A DNA stretch of 64,000 nucleotides from Mycobacterium adipatum (GTDB lineage: Bacteria > Actinomycetota > Actinomycetes > Mycobacteriales > Mycobacteriaceae): contig NZ_CP015596.1 in NCBI RefSeq assembly GCF_001644575.1, positions 4,402,001 through 4,466,000 on the forward strand. Reading direction: 5' to 3'. This document shows, piece after piece, positions 28,968-36,719 of the stretch; positions within the stretch are counted from its first letter, which is position 1; each line of letters starts with the position of its first letter. The translations under genes were made by a program, and so were the position numbers. The notes under the pieces were generated by a model. That model saw only the letters and a list, made by a program, of their open reading frames with translations, ran no database searches and was not told the DNA's origin.

Positions 28968-29585
28968 GTGCCATCCCCGATCCAGGGCCTCAGTCAGCCG
29001 GAACGCGTCGAGCAGTCCTCGCGTCGGCTGCTGCAGGCGGCCGCCGAACTGATCGTCGAAAAAGGTTGGGAGGCAACCACCGCCGCCGAGATCGGCCGAC
29101 GAGCCGGCTACAGCCGGGCGATGGTGCACGCGCGCTACGGCAGCAAGGACGCCATCCTGGACGCCTTCCAGCGGGGCTACGTCACCCAGCTCAATCCGGA
29201 CGCCGACCCCGACGCCAATGGCCTGGCCCGGGTGCTCACCCATTTCGACCGGGTCCAGCAACTTCATGCCGAAGACCCGGCGGTCACCCGGGCGATGTTC
29301 GTCGCCGCGTTCGAAGCCGTCAAGACCACATCCCCGCTGCGCGAGAGTGTCCGGTCGCAGCTGGCCAATGCCGCGGTCAAGATCGACGCCGCGCTGCGGG
29401 CCGGGATCCAGGACGGCTCGCTGCGGCCAGACATCGACGTCGAGGCCGCGCTGCAAGACATCACCTCGTCGATCTTCGGGATCGCGTTCCAGTGGGTGAC
29501 GCTGCCCGAGGACCACGACCTCGATCACGAGATCACCTGTGTGCGAGAGCGGATCATCGCCACCTACGGCGCTACGCCGCGCTGA
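28968..29585 (+). CDS. TetR-family transcriptional regulator
   Basis: A 205-residue TetR protein. The N-terminal helix-turn-helix is at about residues 15-62 (ATTAAEIGRRAGYSRAMVHARYGSKD), with a helical ligand-binding C-terminal domain. It is divergent from the kinase-SnoaL-LLM operon and convergent with the flavin monooxygenase gene, overlapping its end by 14 nt. It probably represses the kinase operon and itself through the palindrome at 28931-28947; the inducer is unknown. The GTG start follows a -10 box directly and is likely leaderless. Confidence 0.85.
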   Translation: MPSPIQGLSQPERVEQSSRRLLQAAAELIVEKGWEATTAAEIGRRAGYSRAMVHARYGSKDAILDAFQRGYVTQLNPDADPDANGLARVLTHFDRVQQLHAEDPAVTRAMFVAAFEAVKTTSPLRESVRSQLANAAVKIDAALRAGIQDGSLRPDIDVEAALQDITSSIFGIAFQWVTLPEDHDLDHEITCVRERIIATYGATPR

Positions 29586-30897
29586 GGAACCGCTCCGTCA
29601 CCTGCTGCACGCCACCGGAGAACAGGTGCCCGACATGGCTGCCGTCATGCCAATGCAACTCACCGCCCCAACGGTCTTGCATGGCCAGCGCCGAACTCCG
29701 CATCGCCATCTGGTCGTGCCAGGCTCCCACGATCAGCCGTCGCGCAGTCACCGGGGTGGTCGCCAGCGGGTCGATGACCGAGGTCATCGCCGAGACGACA
29801 TCACCCTGTTCGGTGCTGATCCCGGTCGGGGTCACCGAGATGATCGGCCCCTTCCGCAGGTCGATCAGGGTCACGTTGTCCCGGTTGAAGGTCTCGTAGT
29901 AGCCCTGATCGATAATCGGCCGCTTGCAGGCGAACGGGTGGGTGGGCACCAGCGCGGCGGCGGTCTCCGGATCCTCGACGACCCGGGCGATCGCCTCCCC
30001 GTAGAGCGCGGTCGCCATCCGGTTGGCCTCGATGTCGAAGAACACGTCGCCCCAGTTCAGCGCTCCCAGGACGCCGCGCTCGTCGATGGCCCGCAGTTGC
30101 TCTTCGCGGGTGGCCGTCGTGATCAGCGGGCTGCCCAGCATGTCGAGCAGCACCGAGAACGCGGACAGTCGGGCCGCGCCGACGGGGTGTTCGCGTTGGG
30201 CGGCGCGGATACCGGCGTAGTCGGCCTTGAGCGCGTCGAGTTCACCTGGCGCGAACTCGTGCACGGTCCAGGGCAGTGTGAACGCCGCCGAGCGCTGGAA
30301 CACGCTGAGCTGCGCGACCTCGGCCGCGATCACCGGGATGAGTTGCACCCCGGTCGAACCGGTGCCGATCACCCCGACCCGCTTTCCGGTCAGGTCGACG
30401 CCGTCGGGCCAGCGACTGGTGAACAGCGACTGCCCGGCAAAGGACCTCATGCCCGGGATGTCGGGTTCCAGCGGCACCGACAGGATTCCCGACGCGGCCA
30501 CCACGAACGGCGCCGCGTAGTCACCGCCGGAGGTCTCCAACAGCCACTGTGCCTGCGCCTCGTCGAAGGTCATGGCGAGCACCTCGGTGCCGAAAGCGAT
30601 ATCGCGACGCAGATCGAGCCGGTCGGCGACGAAGTTCAGGTAGGCCTCGATCTCCGGCTGGGCCGGCATGGATCCCGTCCACACCCAGTCCTGCTGGATC
30701 TCCTCGGAGAAGCTGTAGGAGTATTCGATGCTCTCGATATCGCACCGCGCACCGGGATAGCGATTGACCCGCCAGGTCCCGCCGACACCGGCGTCCTTCT
30801 CCAGCACCTGGACCCGCAGGCCTTGTTCGCGAAGTTTGTGCAGCGCGTACAACCCGGAGAATCCCGCCCCGATGACGACGACGTCGTAGCGCTCCAT
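29572..30897 (-). CDS. Flavin monooxygenase fused to an alpha/beta-hydrolase tail (chimeric, likely non-native)
   Basis: A 441-residue protein. Residues 1 to about 366 are a Baeyer-Villiger-type flavin monooxygenase: FAD loop VVIGAGFSGL, NADPH loop VGVIGTGSTG, and KRPIIDQGYYETFNRDNVTL. The normal C-terminal 100 or more residues, including the ATGFD segment, are missing. Instead residues about 369-441 read like the end of an alpha/beta-hydrolase (TARRLIVGAWHDQMA, then HWHDGSHVGHL with a probable catalytic histidine). An in-frame deletion that joined two neighbouring genes is the simplest explanation, with the junction near 29794. The fingerprint FxGxxxHxxxWP reads FAGQSLFTSRWP, with Phe for His. 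Activity is doubtful. Confidence 0.7.
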   Translation of the reverse strand: MERYDVVVIGAGFSGLYALHKLREQGLRVQVLEKDAGVGGTWRVNRYPGARCDIESIEYSYSFSEEIQQDWVWTGSMPAQPEIEAYLNFVADRLDLRRDIAFGTEVLAMTFDEAQAQWLLETSGGDYAAPFVVAASGILSVPLEPDIPGMRSFAGQSLFTSRWPDGVDLTGKRVGVIGTGSTGVQLIPVIAAEVAQLSVFQRSAAFTLPWTVHEFAPGELDALKADYAGIRAAQREHPVGAARLSAFSVLLDMLGSPLITTATREEQLRAIDERGVLGALNWGDVFFDIEANRMATALYGEAIARVVEDPETAAALVPTHPFACKRPIIDQGYYETFNRDNVTLIDLRKGPIISVTPTGISTEQGDVVSAMTSVIDPLATTPVTARRLIVGAWHDQMAMRSSALAMQDRWGGELHWHDGSHVGHLFSGGVQQVTERFLSAA

Positions 30898-30907
30898 GAC
30901 GTCCCCG

Positions 30908-31351
30908 CTACTTCGCCTGGGTGAATCGCATGATGGTTCGGGTCAGGTGCAGGCTGGTGATCACCCAGGTGCCGTCGCGGTTCTCGTAGGTCTCGTGATA
31001 GTGCCCGGCTCCGAAAAGCTCACTGCCGTCGGCGAACAACAGCAGGTCCTCCATCGCCCAGATCGCCGACGCAGTGGTGTCCGAGGTCACCGTGATCTCC
31101 GGGGTGTGCACGTGGTGTTTGGTCTGGGCATGCTCCACCCCGCCGAGCACCACCGGCAGGAACTCCTCCAGCCCGTTCAGCGGGGGCGCGGTCTGCCCGT
31201 CCGCGCCGCCGACGGAGGTGGCCATGTCCAGTGTGACCACGACGTCCGGGGCGAACACCTTCTTCCAGGCCTCGTAGTCCTTGGTGTCCAGCAGCCGGCA
31301 GTACCGCGCCTTGAGCTGACGGATCTCCTCGCGGATCTCTTCGGCGCTCAT
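30908..31351 (-). CDS. SnoaL/NTF2-like protein
   Basis: A 147-residue SnoaL-like protein of the type often beside SDRs and oxygenases (EIRQLKARYCRLLDTKDYEAWKKVFAPD, then HHVHTPEITV and AIWAMEDLLLF). A cyclase, isomerase or dehydratase role is possible; no reaction can be assigned. ATG at 31351 overlaps the SDR stop codon (TGATG), and the flavin monooxygenase follows after 10 nt, giving an SDR-SnoaL-FMO operon. Confidence 0.78.
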   Translation of the reverse strand: MSAEEIREEIRQLKARYCRLLDTKDYEAWKKVFAPDVVVTLDMATSVGGADGQTAPPLNGLEEFLPVVLGGVEHAQTKHHVHTPEITVTSDTTASAIWAMEDLLLFADGSELFGAGHYHETYENRDGTWVITSLHLTRTIMRFTQAK

Positions 31352-32172
31352 CAGAACTGCGCCATGCCGTTGTCGATGGCCAGCGCCACGGCGGTGATGT
31401 GCTTGGCCTCGTCGGAGGCCAGCCAGACCGCCGAGGCCGCGACGTCCTCGGGTTCGACGATCCAGTTCGGGGTGAACGGCGTCCCCATCTGCACCAGCGT
31501 GGGATTGGTCTCGAACGCCTTGTTCAGCGCAACCACCATGTTCCCGGTGCCCATATCGGTGATCACCGGACCGGGGTGGATGCTGTTGACACGGATGTGG
31601 TGGCGGCCCAGTTCCGCGGCGAAGGCCCGCGCCATCCCGGTGACCGCGTGCTTGCTGGCGGTGTAGTGCACCATGAACGCCTGCATCTTCACTCCGGCAA
31701 GGGAACTCACCAGGATCACCGAGCCGCCGCGGCCGCCGTCGATGATGTGCTGGGCGCCGGCCATCACGGTGTTCCAGGTGCCGGTGACGTTGATGTCCAT
31801 GACGTCGCGGAACGACTCGGGGGTGATGTCATGCCAGGCCTCGGCGATGGTGATGCCGGCGTTGGCCACGATCACATCGAGCCGGTCGAGCTCGGCCACC
31901 CCGTCGGCGACCGCGGACGTCAGCCCCTCATAGTCGCGCACATCGACGATGCGGTGGAAGATCCGTCGCCCGGTGGCCTTGACCAGGTCGACGGTTTCGG
32001 CGAAGTCGTCGGGCGTCGCCGAGTCGTAGGGCACCTTCGGTGGCAGCGGGCCCGCGATGTCGATGGCGATGATGTCGGCGCCCTCATTGGCCATCCGGAC
32101 CGCGTGCGCGCGGCCCTGGCCGCGGGCGGCTCCGGTGATGAAGGCGACCTTGTCGGTCAACAGCCCGGGCAT
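31351..32172 (-). CDS. Mycofactocin-coupled-type SDR oxidoreductase
   Basis: A 273-residue SDR with ITGAARGQGR and YTASK. The opening (VAFITGAARGQGRAHAVR, DIIAIDI) and the insertion after the second strand (PYDSATPDDFAETVDLV) are characteristic of the mycofactocin-dependent SDR group, which holds NAD tightly and passes electrons to the peptide-derived cofactor mycofactocin. A hydroxyl group on the island substrate is the likely target. AAAGGAG sits 6 nt before the ATG. Its promoter region holds operator site B, with a -10 TATCGT (minus strand, 32220-32215) two bases from it. Confidence 0.85.
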   Translation of the reverse strand: MPGLLTDKVAFITGAARGQGRAHAVRMANEGADIIAIDIAGPLPPKVPYDSATPDDFAETVDLVKATGRRIFHRIVDVRDYEGLTSAVADGVAELDRLDVIVANAGITIAEAWHDITPESFRDVMDINVTGTWNTVMAGAQHIIDGGRGGSVILVSSLAGVKMQAFMVHYTASKHAVTGMARAFAAELGRHHIRVNSIHPGPVITDMGTGNMVVALNKAFETNPTLVQMGTPFTPNWIVEPEDVAASAVWLASDEAKHITAVALAIDNGMAQF

Positions 32173-32221
32173 TGAGCTCCTTTACATATCTCACGCTATT
32201 TGAAAAGCTTGCGGACGATAC

Positions 32222-32240
32222 TACGGTAAGCAATTCAGTA
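32222..32240. promoter_or_regulatory. Island operator site B
   Basis: TACGGTAAGCAATTCAGTA lies between the divergent SDR and Rieske operons. The left half is a perfect fit to TACNGTAA and the right half has two mismatches to TTACNGTA. It is nearly identical to site A. Confidence 0.62.
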
Positions 32241-32264
32241 GCGGTCCGGATCCGGAGGCACACC

Positions 32265-33275
32265 ATGGAAGTTCCGTTCACCTGGAAGGTCACCGGCTGG
32301 TTCGTGATCGGCTGGTCGGCCGAGTTCGTCGCCGGTGAGACCAAAGCGCTCAAGTACTTCGGCGAGGACCTGGTGGCCTGGCGCGACGAGGACGGCACCC
32401 TGCACCTGATGGAGGCGCACTGCAAGCACCTCGGCGCCCACCTCGGCCACGGCGGGAAGATCGTCGGCGACTGCGTCGAGTGCCCGTTCCACGGCTGGCG
32501 CTGGGGCGCCGACGGCACCAATCGCTACATCCCGTATCAGCCCGACAAACCCAACCGGGGCGTCCGGCTACGGGTCTACCCCGTCGTCGAACAGCACGGG
32601 GTGGTGTTCATGTGGTACCAGCCGCACGGTGAGCCGCCAAAGTGGGAACTGCCCGACATATTCACCAAGCACCCCCAGTTCGAGACCGACCCGGACGCCT
32701 ATTACCGGCCGTTCCCGGAGTTCTCCCGGTTCGCCGAGAACGAACCGGTCCATCCCCAGATCGTCGCCGAAAACGGTCCGGACAGTGCGCATTTCCGCTA
32801 CGTTCACCGCGCCACCGTCACCCCGGTCTGCCTGGACTGGAAGGTGGTGGACAACGAGTGGCAGTTCCTCACCGGCTGGCCCGATGCCCGCAGCGAGGAT
32901 CCCGACAAGATGTCGCTCTACATCCACAGCCATTTCTCCGGGCTGGGCTTCGCCATCAGCGCGTTCGAGGGCGCCGCCAACCACCGGCTGATCTTCGCGT
33001 GCACCCCGGTCGATGACCACAATTCGAACATGTTCTATTCGATCTGGTGGCCCAAGGAACCCGGGGACACCGGTGATGTGCCACCGGAAGAGGTGCGCAA
33101 ACGCGTCGAGAAGCAGTACCTGGTGACGGTCTGGGACGACCTCGACATCTGGCGCTACCAGAAGTACGTGGAACGGCCGTCGCTGTCCAAGATCGACGCG
33201 AAACCCTATATGGCCATGCGGAAGTGGGCCCAGCAGTTCTACGAGGTGCCCCCGGTCGAGAAGACCAACGCGTGA
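32265..33275 (+). CDS. Rieske non-haem iron oxygenase, KshA-like
   Basis: A 336-residue terminal oxygenase. The Rieske centre is C53-x-H55 and C73-x2-H76 (AHCKHLGAHL, VECPFHGWRW). The mononuclear iron histidines are in DSAHFRYVHRA (H176, H181). The sequence YFGEDLVAWRDEDG and IPYQPDKPNRG resemble 3-ketosteroid 9-alpha-hydroxylase KshA, though it is shorter than typical KshA (about 380 residues). It needs a reductase such as KshB, which is not in this window. ATG at 32265 has GGAGG upstream. It is first in an oxygenase-isochorismatase-acyl-CoA synthetase operon controlled from operator site B. Confidence 0.85.
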   Translation: MEVPFTWKVTGWFVIGWSAEFVAGETKALKYFGEDLVAWRDEDGTLHLMEAHCKHLGAHLGHGGKIVGDCVECPFHGWRWGADGTNRYIPYQPDKPNRGVRLRVYPVVEQHGVVFMWYQPHGEPPKWELPDIFTKHPQFETDPDAYYRPFPEFSRFAENEPVHPQIVAENGPDSAHFRYVHRATVTPVCLDWKVVDNEWQFLTGWPDARSEDPDKMSLYIHSHFSGLGFAISAFEGAANHRLIFACTPVDDHNSNMFYSIWWPKEPGDTGDVPPEEVRKRVEKQYLVTVWDDLDIWRYQKYVERPSLSKIDAKPYMAMRKWAQQFYEVPPVEKTNA

Positions 33276-33862
33276 CCCTTGCGATCGTCACCCAGGAACT
33301 CCAGGGTGCGGTGGTCGGGCCGCGCGCCGGGCTGGCGGTGCTGGCCTCCGAGGCGCAGCAACTCGCGCTGCCCAACATCGCCCGGTTGCTCCCGGCGGCT
33401 CGGGCGGCCGGCCATCATGTGGTGCACTGTCTGGTGCAGCGCCGCCCCGACGGGCTCGGGTCCAACCACAACGCCCGGTTGTTCCCGGCAGGCACACGAT
33501 CCGTCGACCTCACTCCGGGCAGCGAGGGCGCCACCCTGCTCCCCGAATTCGGCCCGGAACCCACGGATCTGATGTTGTATCGCTGGCACGGCGTCGGCCC
33601 GATGGGCGGAACCGATCTGGATGCGGTGCTGCGCAATCTCGGCGTCGGCACCATCGTCACGGTCGGGGTGTCGCTGAACATCGCGATCCCCAACCTGGTG
33701 ATGGACGCCGTGAACGCCGGTTACCGTGTGGTGCTCCCCCGCGATGCCGTCGCCGGGGTCCCCACCGATTACGGCCAGGCCGTCATCGACAACAGCCTCG
33801 CCCTGCTCGCCACCGTGACCACGACCGACGACCTCATCGAGGAATGGAGCCGCCATGGCTGA
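33272..33862 (+). CDS. Isochorismatase-fold protein lacking the catalytic residues
   Basis: A 196-residue isochorismatase-like cysteine-hydrolase fold (ARAAGHHVVHCLVQRR, VLRNLGVGTIVTVGVSLNI, DAVNAGYRVVLPRDAVAG). The usual triad of Asp, Lys and Cys is not evident: the first strand reads AIVTQELQG where an Asp-x-Gln is expected, and the nucleophile position in VGVSLNIAI has no cysteine. It may be a non-hydrolytic or differently acting relative. GTG at 33272 overlaps the oxygenase stop as GTGA, and its end overlaps the synthetase start, so it is produced in step with both. Confidence 0.72.
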   Translation: MTLAIVTQELQGAVVGPRAGLAVLASEAQQLALPNIARLLPAARAAGHHVVHCLVQRRPDGLGSNHNARLFPAGTRSVDLTPGSEGATLLPEFGPEPTDLMLYRWHGVGPMGGTDLDAVLRNLGVGTIVTVGVSLNIAIPNLVMDAVNAGYRVVLPRDAVAGVPTDYGQAVIDNSLALLATVTTTDDLIEEWSRHG

Positions 33863-35507
33863 GACATCCCCGCAGTTCACCGTGCCGGCCGTGGCCGACG
33901 CCGTCGCCGCGGCCGTTCCGGACCGCCCGCTGATCATCCAGGGTGACCGCCGGTACAGCTACCGCGAGGTCGTGGACCGGTCCCGCCGGCTGGCGGCCTA
34001 CCTGAGTTCCCGCGGTCTGGGCTGCCACACCGAACGCTCGGCACTGTCCGGGCATGAGGTCGGCCAGGATCTGCTCGGCATCTATGCCTACAACGGCCCG
34101 GAGTTCATCGAGGGCCTGTTGGGGTCGTTCGCCGCGCGGGTCGCACCGTTCAACGTCAACTACCGCTACGTCAAGAACGAATTGCAGTATCTGCTCGCCG
34201 ATTCCGCGGCGTCGGCGCTGCTGTACCACGCGGCGTTCGCGCCCCGGGTGGCCGAGATCCGCGACGAGCTGCCGCAGTTGGAGGTGCTCATCCAGATCGC
34301 CGACGGCTCCGGCAATGAGCTGCTCGACGGCGCGGTCGACTACGACTCGATCGTCGCCGCCCCGGCCCCGGGACCTGCCGTGCGGCATTCCCCCGACGAC
34401 CTCTACGTGCTCTACACCGGCGGCACCACCGGCATGCCCAAGGGCGTGCTGTGGCGTCAGCACGACATCTTCATGACCTCGTTCGGTGGCCGCAACATGA
34501 TGACCGGTGATCTGGTCGGCTCGGTCGAGGAGATCGCGACCCGGGTCGCCGAGAATCCCGGCACCAAGCTGCTGATCCTGCCGCCGCTGATCCACGGCGC
34601 CGCGCAGTGGGCGGCCATGACGGCGCTGACCACCGGCCAGACGTTGGTGTTCCCCAGCACGGTCGACCGGTTCGACGCCGACGAGGTGGTGCGCACCATC
34701 GAGCGGGAACAGGTGATGGTCGCGACCGTGGTCGGCGACGCGATGGCCCGCCCGCTGCTGGCGGCGATCAAGGCCGGGTCGGCGGACGTGTCGACCCTTG
34801 CCGTGGTGGCCAATGGCGGTGCGCAACTCACCCCCCATGTGAAACAGCAGTTGATCGAGGCCAAACCGGGCCTGGTGGTGATCGACGGGGTCGGCTCCTC
34901 GGAGACCGGCGCCCAGCTCAACCACTTGTCCGCCGGCGGCGCAGTGTCCACCGGCACCTTCAATGCCGGCCCCGATACAGCCGTGGTGGCAGAGGATTTC
35001 AGCGCGGTGCTGGCGCCCGGGCATGACGACCTGGGCTGGTTGGCCCAACGCGGGTACGTCCCACTGGGCTACAAGAACGACGCCGCCAAGACCGCGGCGA
35101 CGTTCGTCACCATTGATGGAGTCCGCTACGCCATCCCCGGGGACCGGGCGAGGCACCTGGATACCGGCGCCATCGAATTGCTCGGCCGGGATTCGGTCAC
35201 CATCAATTCCGGAGGGGAGAAGATCTTCGCCGAGGAGGTCGAGTCCGCGATCGCCTCCCATCCCGCGGTGGCCGATGTGGTGGTGGCCGGGCGGCCGAGT
35301 GAGCGCTGGGGTAGCGAAGTCGTGGCGGTGGTGTCGTTGGCCGACGGTGCGCACGCCACCGCCGAGGACCTGATCACTCACGCCGAGCAGACGATCGCCC
35401 GCTACAAACTGCCCAAGGCGGTGGTGTTCCGGCCGACGATCGAGCGAAGCCCGGCCGGCAAGGCCGACTACCGGTGGGCCCGCGAGCAGGCCCTCACCGG
35501 GTCCTGA
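33855..35507 (+). CDS. Acyl-CoA synthetase (FadD19-like)
   Basis: A 550-residue AMP-forming ligase. The P-loop YTGGTTGMPKGVLWRQ, the adenylate-binding DGVGSSETGAQ, GDRARH and the C-terminal catalytic lysine in AGKADYRWA are all present. The VLWRQ variant and the N-terminal half resemble mycobacterial steroid-side-chain ligases such as FadD19. It would activate a carboxylated intermediate for beta-oxidation. The ATG overlaps the preceding gene by 8 nt. It ends 6 nt before a convergent P450. Confidence 0.85.
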   Translation: MAETSPQFTVPAVADAVAAAVPDRPLIIQGDRRYSYREVVDRSRRLAAYLSSRGLGCHTERSALSGHEVGQDLLGIYAYNGPEFIEGLLGSFAARVAPFNVNYRYVKNELQYLLADSAASALLYHAAFAPRVAEIRDELPQLEVLIQIADGSGNELLDGAVDYDSIVAAPAPGPAVRHSPDDLYVLYTGGTTGMPKGVLWRQHDIFMTSFGGRNMMTGDLVGSVEEIATRVAENPGTKLLILPPLIHGAAQWAAMTALTTGQTLVFPSTVDRFDADEVVRTIEREQVMVATVVGDAMARPLLAAIKAGSADVSTLAVVANGGAQLTPHVKQQLIEAKPGLVVIDGVGSSETGAQLNHLSAGGAVSTGTFNAGPDTAVVAEDFSAVLAPGHDDLGWLAQRGYVPLGYKNDAAKTAATFVTIDGVRYAIPGDRARHLDTGAIELLGRDSVTINSGGEKIFAEEVESAIASHPAVADVVVAGRPSERWGSEVVAVVSLADGAHATAEDLITHAEQTIARYKLPKAVVFRPTIERSPAGKADYRWAREQALTGS

Positions 35508-35513
35508 CCCGGT

Positions 35514-36719
35514 TCAGGGCAGGACCCGCACCGGCACGTTGCTCCACCCGGCGACGTTCTGCATGTTGACACGCTTGCAGCCGCTCCAGTCGACCTCGTA
35601 GCGCGGCATGAAGTCCAGCATCCGGTCCAGGGCCAGCGCACTTTCCAGGCGTGCCAACGCTGCGCCGAGACAGCTGTGGATGCCGTAGCCCAGGCCCAGG
35701 TTCTGCGCCTGGGTCCGGTCCCGGTCGATGTCGAAGACGTCCGGATCGGTCCAGGCCTCGGGGTCGCGGTTGGCCGACCCGCCCACCAGGAAGACCGGAC
35801 TGCCGGCCGGAATCGTCACACCGTGCAGGGTGACATCGCGTTGGGCGCGGCGCACGTTGTACTGCGCGGGCGCCTCGTAGCGCAGCAGTTCCTCCACCGC
35901 GAGCGGAATCTTGCTGCGGTCATCGAGCAGTTTCTGCCATTGGTCCGGGTTCTGGGCGAACGCCACGGCCGCGTTGCCCAGCAGTTTGGTCACCGTCTCG
36001 GCACCCGCACCGCCCAGCAGCACCGCGAACTCGGTGATCTCCAGATTGTCCAGCGGCGCCATCTCGCCGTTGTCGCGCTCGATCTCGGCTTCGATGAGCT
36101 TGCTGAGCAGGTCGTCACCCAGGTTGCTGCGGCGTTCCTTGATCAGCTTGTAGTAGTACATCGACATCTCGATGGCGGATTGCAGCCCGTGCTCGCTCAT
36201 TTCGACAGCGCCCGGCTCGCGATGCAGGAAGTCGTCGATCCACAATCGGATCTGCTGGCGGTCCTGGGCGGGTACGCCCTGCATGATCGTCATGATCTCG
36301 ACGGGGAACAGCGCCGAGAAGTCCTGCACGAAGTCGAATCCGCCTCCGTCGACCTTGGTCAAGAACTGGTCGATGACCTGCTCCACGAGAGCGCGGCGCG
36401 CCTCGATGGCACGGGGCGTGAACACCTTGTTCAGCAGGCTGCGCATCCGACGGTGCGCCGGCGGGTCCATCGCGATGATCCCGCCGTGCTTGGTGATCTC
36501 ACCGGTGCGGACCTGTGCGAGATCCACCCCGTACGCCGACGAGTAGGTCTCGTGGTCCTTGAAGGCCTCGGCCACGTTGACGTGGCGGGTCAGTGCATAG
36601 AAGTCGTACTGCTCGCTGTAATAGACCGGGGCGTGCTCCCGCATCAGGCGGTACGTCTCGTACGGGCTGGTGAAGAAGTCCTCGGAGAACGGATCGAACG
36701 AAACCGTCGCGGTGGTCAT
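35514..36719 (-). CDS. Cytochrome P450 (catabolic island)
   Basis: A 401-residue P450. I-helix GGAGAETVTK has the rarer A-G-x-E-T form, ExxR is EELLRY, and the haem loop is LGYGIHSCLGAALARLE, with Leu where Phe is nearly invariant. The cysteine ligand is present. Family assignment is uncertain. Its ATG overlaps the aldehyde dehydrogenase stop as ATGA, so the alcohol or aldehyde made by one enzyme may be handled by the other. Confidence 0.87.
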   Translation of the reverse strand: MTTATVSFDPFSEDFFTSPYETYRLMREHAPVYYSEQYDFYALTRHVNVAEAFKDHETYSSAYGVDLAQVRTGEITKHGGIIAMDPPAHRRMRSLLNKVFTPRAIEARRALVEQVIDQFLTKVDGGGFDFVQDFSALFPVEIMTIMQGVPAQDRQQIRLWIDDFLHREPGAVEMSEHGLQSAIEMSMYYYKLIKERRSNLGDDLLSKLIEAEIERDNGEMAPLDNLEITEFAVLLGGAGAETVTKLLGNAAVAFAQNPDQWQKLLDDRSKIPLAVEELLRYEAPAQYNVRRAQRDVTLHGVTIPAGSPVFLVGGSANRDPEAWTDPDVFDIDRDRTQAQNLGLGYGIHSCLGAALARLESALALDRMLDFMPRYEVDWSGCKRVNMQNVAGWSNVPVRVLP

